Source: Duganella rivi (GTDB taxonomy: Bacteria > Pseudomonadota > Gammaproteobacteria > Burkholderiales > Burkholderiaceae_D). From it: 64,000 nt of DNA. Numbering within the stretch: the first letter of the stretch is position 1; each line of letters opens with the position of its first letter. Below are positions 62,295-64,000 of the stretch, piece by piece. The notes under the pieces are model-generated. The model saw nothing but the letters and a program-made list of their open reading frames with translations, was not told where the DNA came from and made no database searches. The position numbers and the translations under genes were made by a program. The stretch lies in NCBI RefSeq assembly GCF_009857435.1, contig NZ_WWCK01000010.1, positions 1 to 64,000 of the forward strand, read 5' to 3'.

Positions 62295-62657
62295 ATGGGC
62301 ATTAATTTCAAAGAGGCGGCTGGGGTACACGCCGATGCGCTGGCCTTGCGCGCCGAGCGCACCCGCATCCTGGCGGCCAATATCGCCAACGAGAACACGC
62401 CCGGCTTCCAGGCGCAGGACATGGATTTCAGCGCCACGCTGGCCAATGTGCAGGCGGTCGGCAATGGCGACCTCGGTGACGGCGGCGACAGCGCCCTGAT
62501 GTACCGCGTCCCCTACCACCCTACGCGCGACGGCAACACCGTGGAAATCGGCGTCGAGCAGGCGGCGTTCTCGCAGAACGCCACCGACTTTGCCACCAGC
62601 CTGACCTTCGTCAACATGAAACTCAAAGGCCTGGCGAAAGCCATCAGCGGCCAGTAA
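62295..62657 (+). CDS. flgB: Flagellar proximal rod protein FlgB
   Basis: FlgB (120 residues) is a proximal rod subunit. The rod signature ILAANIANENTPGFQAQDMDF lies at about 26-46 and the C-terminal helix carries TSLTFVNMKLKGLAKAI. The ATG at 62295 has the ribosome site AGGGGAA. It starts the rod-hook operon flgB-C-D-E and has a 107-bp divergent promoter region shared with flgA. Confidence 0.94.
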   Translation: MGINFKEAAGVHADALALRAERTRILAANIANENTPGFQAQDMDFSATLANVQAVGNGDLGDGGDSALMYRVPYHPTRDGNTVEIGVEQAAFSQNATDFATSLTFVNMKLKGLAKAISGQ

Positions 62658-62670
62658 GGCAGGAACCAGT

Positions 62671-63093
62671 ATGTCCTTCAAGAATATTTCAGAGATCGCC
62701 GGCTCGGCGATGGCGGCCCAGTCGGTACGCCTGAATACCATCGCTTCCAACCTGGCCAACGCCGATTCGGTGGCCGGCACCGAGGCCGATACCTACCGCG
62801 CCCGCAAGCCGGTGTTTGCCGCCGTCATGAGCGACAGCCCGGACGGCATGAACAGCGCTGGCGGCAAGGTGCAGGTGCTGGACGTGGTGCAGTCGGACGA
62901 GCCGCTGCGCCAGGTCTACGAGCCCGGCAACCCGATGGCCAACGCCGAGGGCATGGTGTTCTACCCTAACGTCAATCAAGTGGCAGAGATGACCGACATG
63001 ATGTCGGCATCGCGCGCATTTGAGACCAATGTTGAAGTGCTCGGCCGCATCCGTTCGATGCAGAGCTCCCTCCTTAAACTCGGTGAAGGCTAA
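62671..63093 (+). CDS. flgC: Flagellar proximal rod protein FlgC
   Basis: FlgC (140 residues) has the N-terminal rod helix and motif TIASNLANADSVAGTEADTY (about 27-46) and the closing helix with MTDMMSASRAFETNVEVL. It follows flgB by 13 bp and precedes flgD by 3 bp. Confidence 0.95.
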   Translation: MSFKNISEIAGSAMAAQSVRLNTIASNLANADSVAGTEADTYRARKPVFAAVMSDSPDGMNSAGGKVQVLDVVQSDEPLRQVYEPGNPMANAEGMVFYPNVNQVAEMTDMMSASRAFETNVEVLGRIRSMQSSLLKLGEG

Positions 63094-63096
63094 GTC

Positions 63097-63774
63097 ATGA
63101 CCGTCAGTCTCCTCAACAACAACGGCAGCTCGTCCAGCACGGGCAACAGCAGCATCATTGGCAACACCGCCAGTGAAACCTCGGATATGTTCACCAAGCT
63201 GCTGGTGGCGCAGATCCAGAATCAGGATCCGCTGTCGCCGACCGACCCGGCGCAATTCGTCCAGCAGCTGACCCAGCTGTCGCAGACCGAATCGCTGCAA
63301 AACCTGACCAGCATCACCACCGCCAGCGCCAGCGCGCTGTCGAGCCTGCAAGTGATGGCGCTCGGCGGCCAGGTTGGCTCGGACGTGATGATCAGCACCA
63401 AGAACGTCAAGATCGACGGCAGCGACAGCAAGATCACCGGCCAGACCACGCTGGCCGCGTCGAGCACCGCCACCACCGTGGTGCTGACCGGCGCTGACGG
63501 CACGCGCCACGAGATCAAGCTGGGCACGCAAGCGCCGGGCACCGTCAGCTTCACCATCGACCCGGTCAAGCTCGGCCTGGACGAAGGCAGCTACAGCATC
63601 GCCATTGAGACCAGCAGCAAGGAAGTGCCGGGCGTTGAGATTCAAGGCCGTCTCAACAACGTGCGCCTGCTGTCGACCGGCGCAGTGCAGCTCAACGTCG
63701 CCAACATCGGCGACACCGGCTCGGACACCATTACTTCGTTTAACGGCAAGACCGCCACTCAATCTGTTCTCTAA
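63097..63774 (+). CDS. flgD: Hook assembly scaffold protein FlgD
   Basis: FlgD (225 residues) caps the growing hook. The conserved segment FTKLLVAQIQNQDPLSPTDP (about 31-50) and FVQQLTQLSQTESLQNL are diagnostic. The C-terminal beta domains follow. It lies between flgC and flgE. Confidence 0.95.
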   Translation: MTVSLLNNNGSSSSTGNSSIIGNTASETSDMFTKLLVAQIQNQDPLSPTDPAQFVQQLTQLSQTESLQNLTSITTASASALSSLQVMALGGQVGSDVMISTKNVKIDGSDSKITGQTTLAASSTATTVVLTGADGTRHEIKLGTQAPGTVSFTIDPVKLGLDEGSYSIAIETSSKEVPGVEIQGRLNNVRLLSTGAVQLNVANIGDTGSDTITSFNGKTATQSVL

Positions 63775-63788
63775 GGAAGGACTCCACC

Positions 63789-64000
63789 ATGAGTTTCGAT
63801 ATCGCATTGTCTGGCATCCAGGCCATTAACGATTCGCTGGACGTAACCAGCCACAATATCGCCAACGCCGGCACCTACGGTTACAAGTCGAGCCGCGCCA
63901 ACTTCTCGACCCTGGTGGCGGGCAACCAGCAGACCGGCGTCAAGGTCGGCTCGATCACCCAGAGCATCGGCCTGGCCGGCGGCATCCTGAACACCGGCAA
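63789..64000 (+). CDS. flgE: Flagellar hook protein FlgE (partial, runs off the window)
   Basis: The first 70 codons are present. The N-terminus SFDIALSGIQAINDSLDVTS followed by HNIANAGTYGYKSSRANF is that of the hook protein FlgE. The gene continues beyond the window end. An AAGGA ribosome site lies about 10 bases before the ATG. Confidence 0.93.
   Translation, partial: MSFDIALSGIQAINDSLDVTSHNIANAGTYGYKSSRANFSTLVAGNQQTGVKVGSITQSIGLAGGILNTG

Overview
This window looks like a chromosome segment of a high-GC betaproteobacterium. It most resembles the Oxalobacteraceae (Duganella, Massilia or Janthinobacterium type). That placement is inferred from codon usage, the type VI secretion gene order, a PEP-CTERM surface protein and a lateral-type flagellar cluster; no rRNA or other marker gene is present to confirm it. 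No tRNA, rRNA, CRISPR array or insertion sequence was seen.

Positions 1-23900 hold a nearly complete type VI secretion system (T6SS) in three transcription blocks. Block one (+) is a degenerate ketosynthase-like protein, tssM, tagF, an OmpA-family protein, tssA and a possible cargo protein. Block two (-) is a TPR lipoprotein followed by tssB, tssC, hcp, tssE, tssF, tssG and tssH. Block three (+) is tssK, tssL and vgrG. No TssJ and no PAAR protein is recognisable inside the window.

Positions 23600-30400 are the accessory part. The VgrG has a late C-terminal extension of lower GC. It is followed by a candidate effector, a candidate immunity protein, two decayed copies of that immunity family, and a run of small mostly exported proteins of unknown function, one of which is frameshifted near its start.

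Positions 30400-36900 hold unrelated genes: a HAF-repeat protein behind a consensus-perfect sigma-54 promoter, a PEP-CTERM protein, both subunits of a 3-oxoacid CoA-transferase, a PAS-LuxR regulator, a short-chain dehydrogenase and electron-transfer flavoprotein-ubiquinone oxidoreductase. A strong terminator closes this part.

Positions 37000-64000 hold one large flagellar locus: flagellin, a FliK-like protein, a ChrA-type transporter, then fliM-N-P-Q-R-flhB-flhA (-), fliE-F-G-H-I-J (+), fliD-S-(T)-K-L-fliA-motA-motB (+), flgM-flgN-glucosaminidase (+), flgA (-) and flgB-C-D-E (+, running off the end). Having export gate, C ring, stator, sigma-28 and filament genes together, in the order lafB-C-D-E-F-S-T-U, with no fliO and no chemotaxis genes, matches the secondary lateral (Flag-2) type of flagellar system rather than the usual primary polar system.
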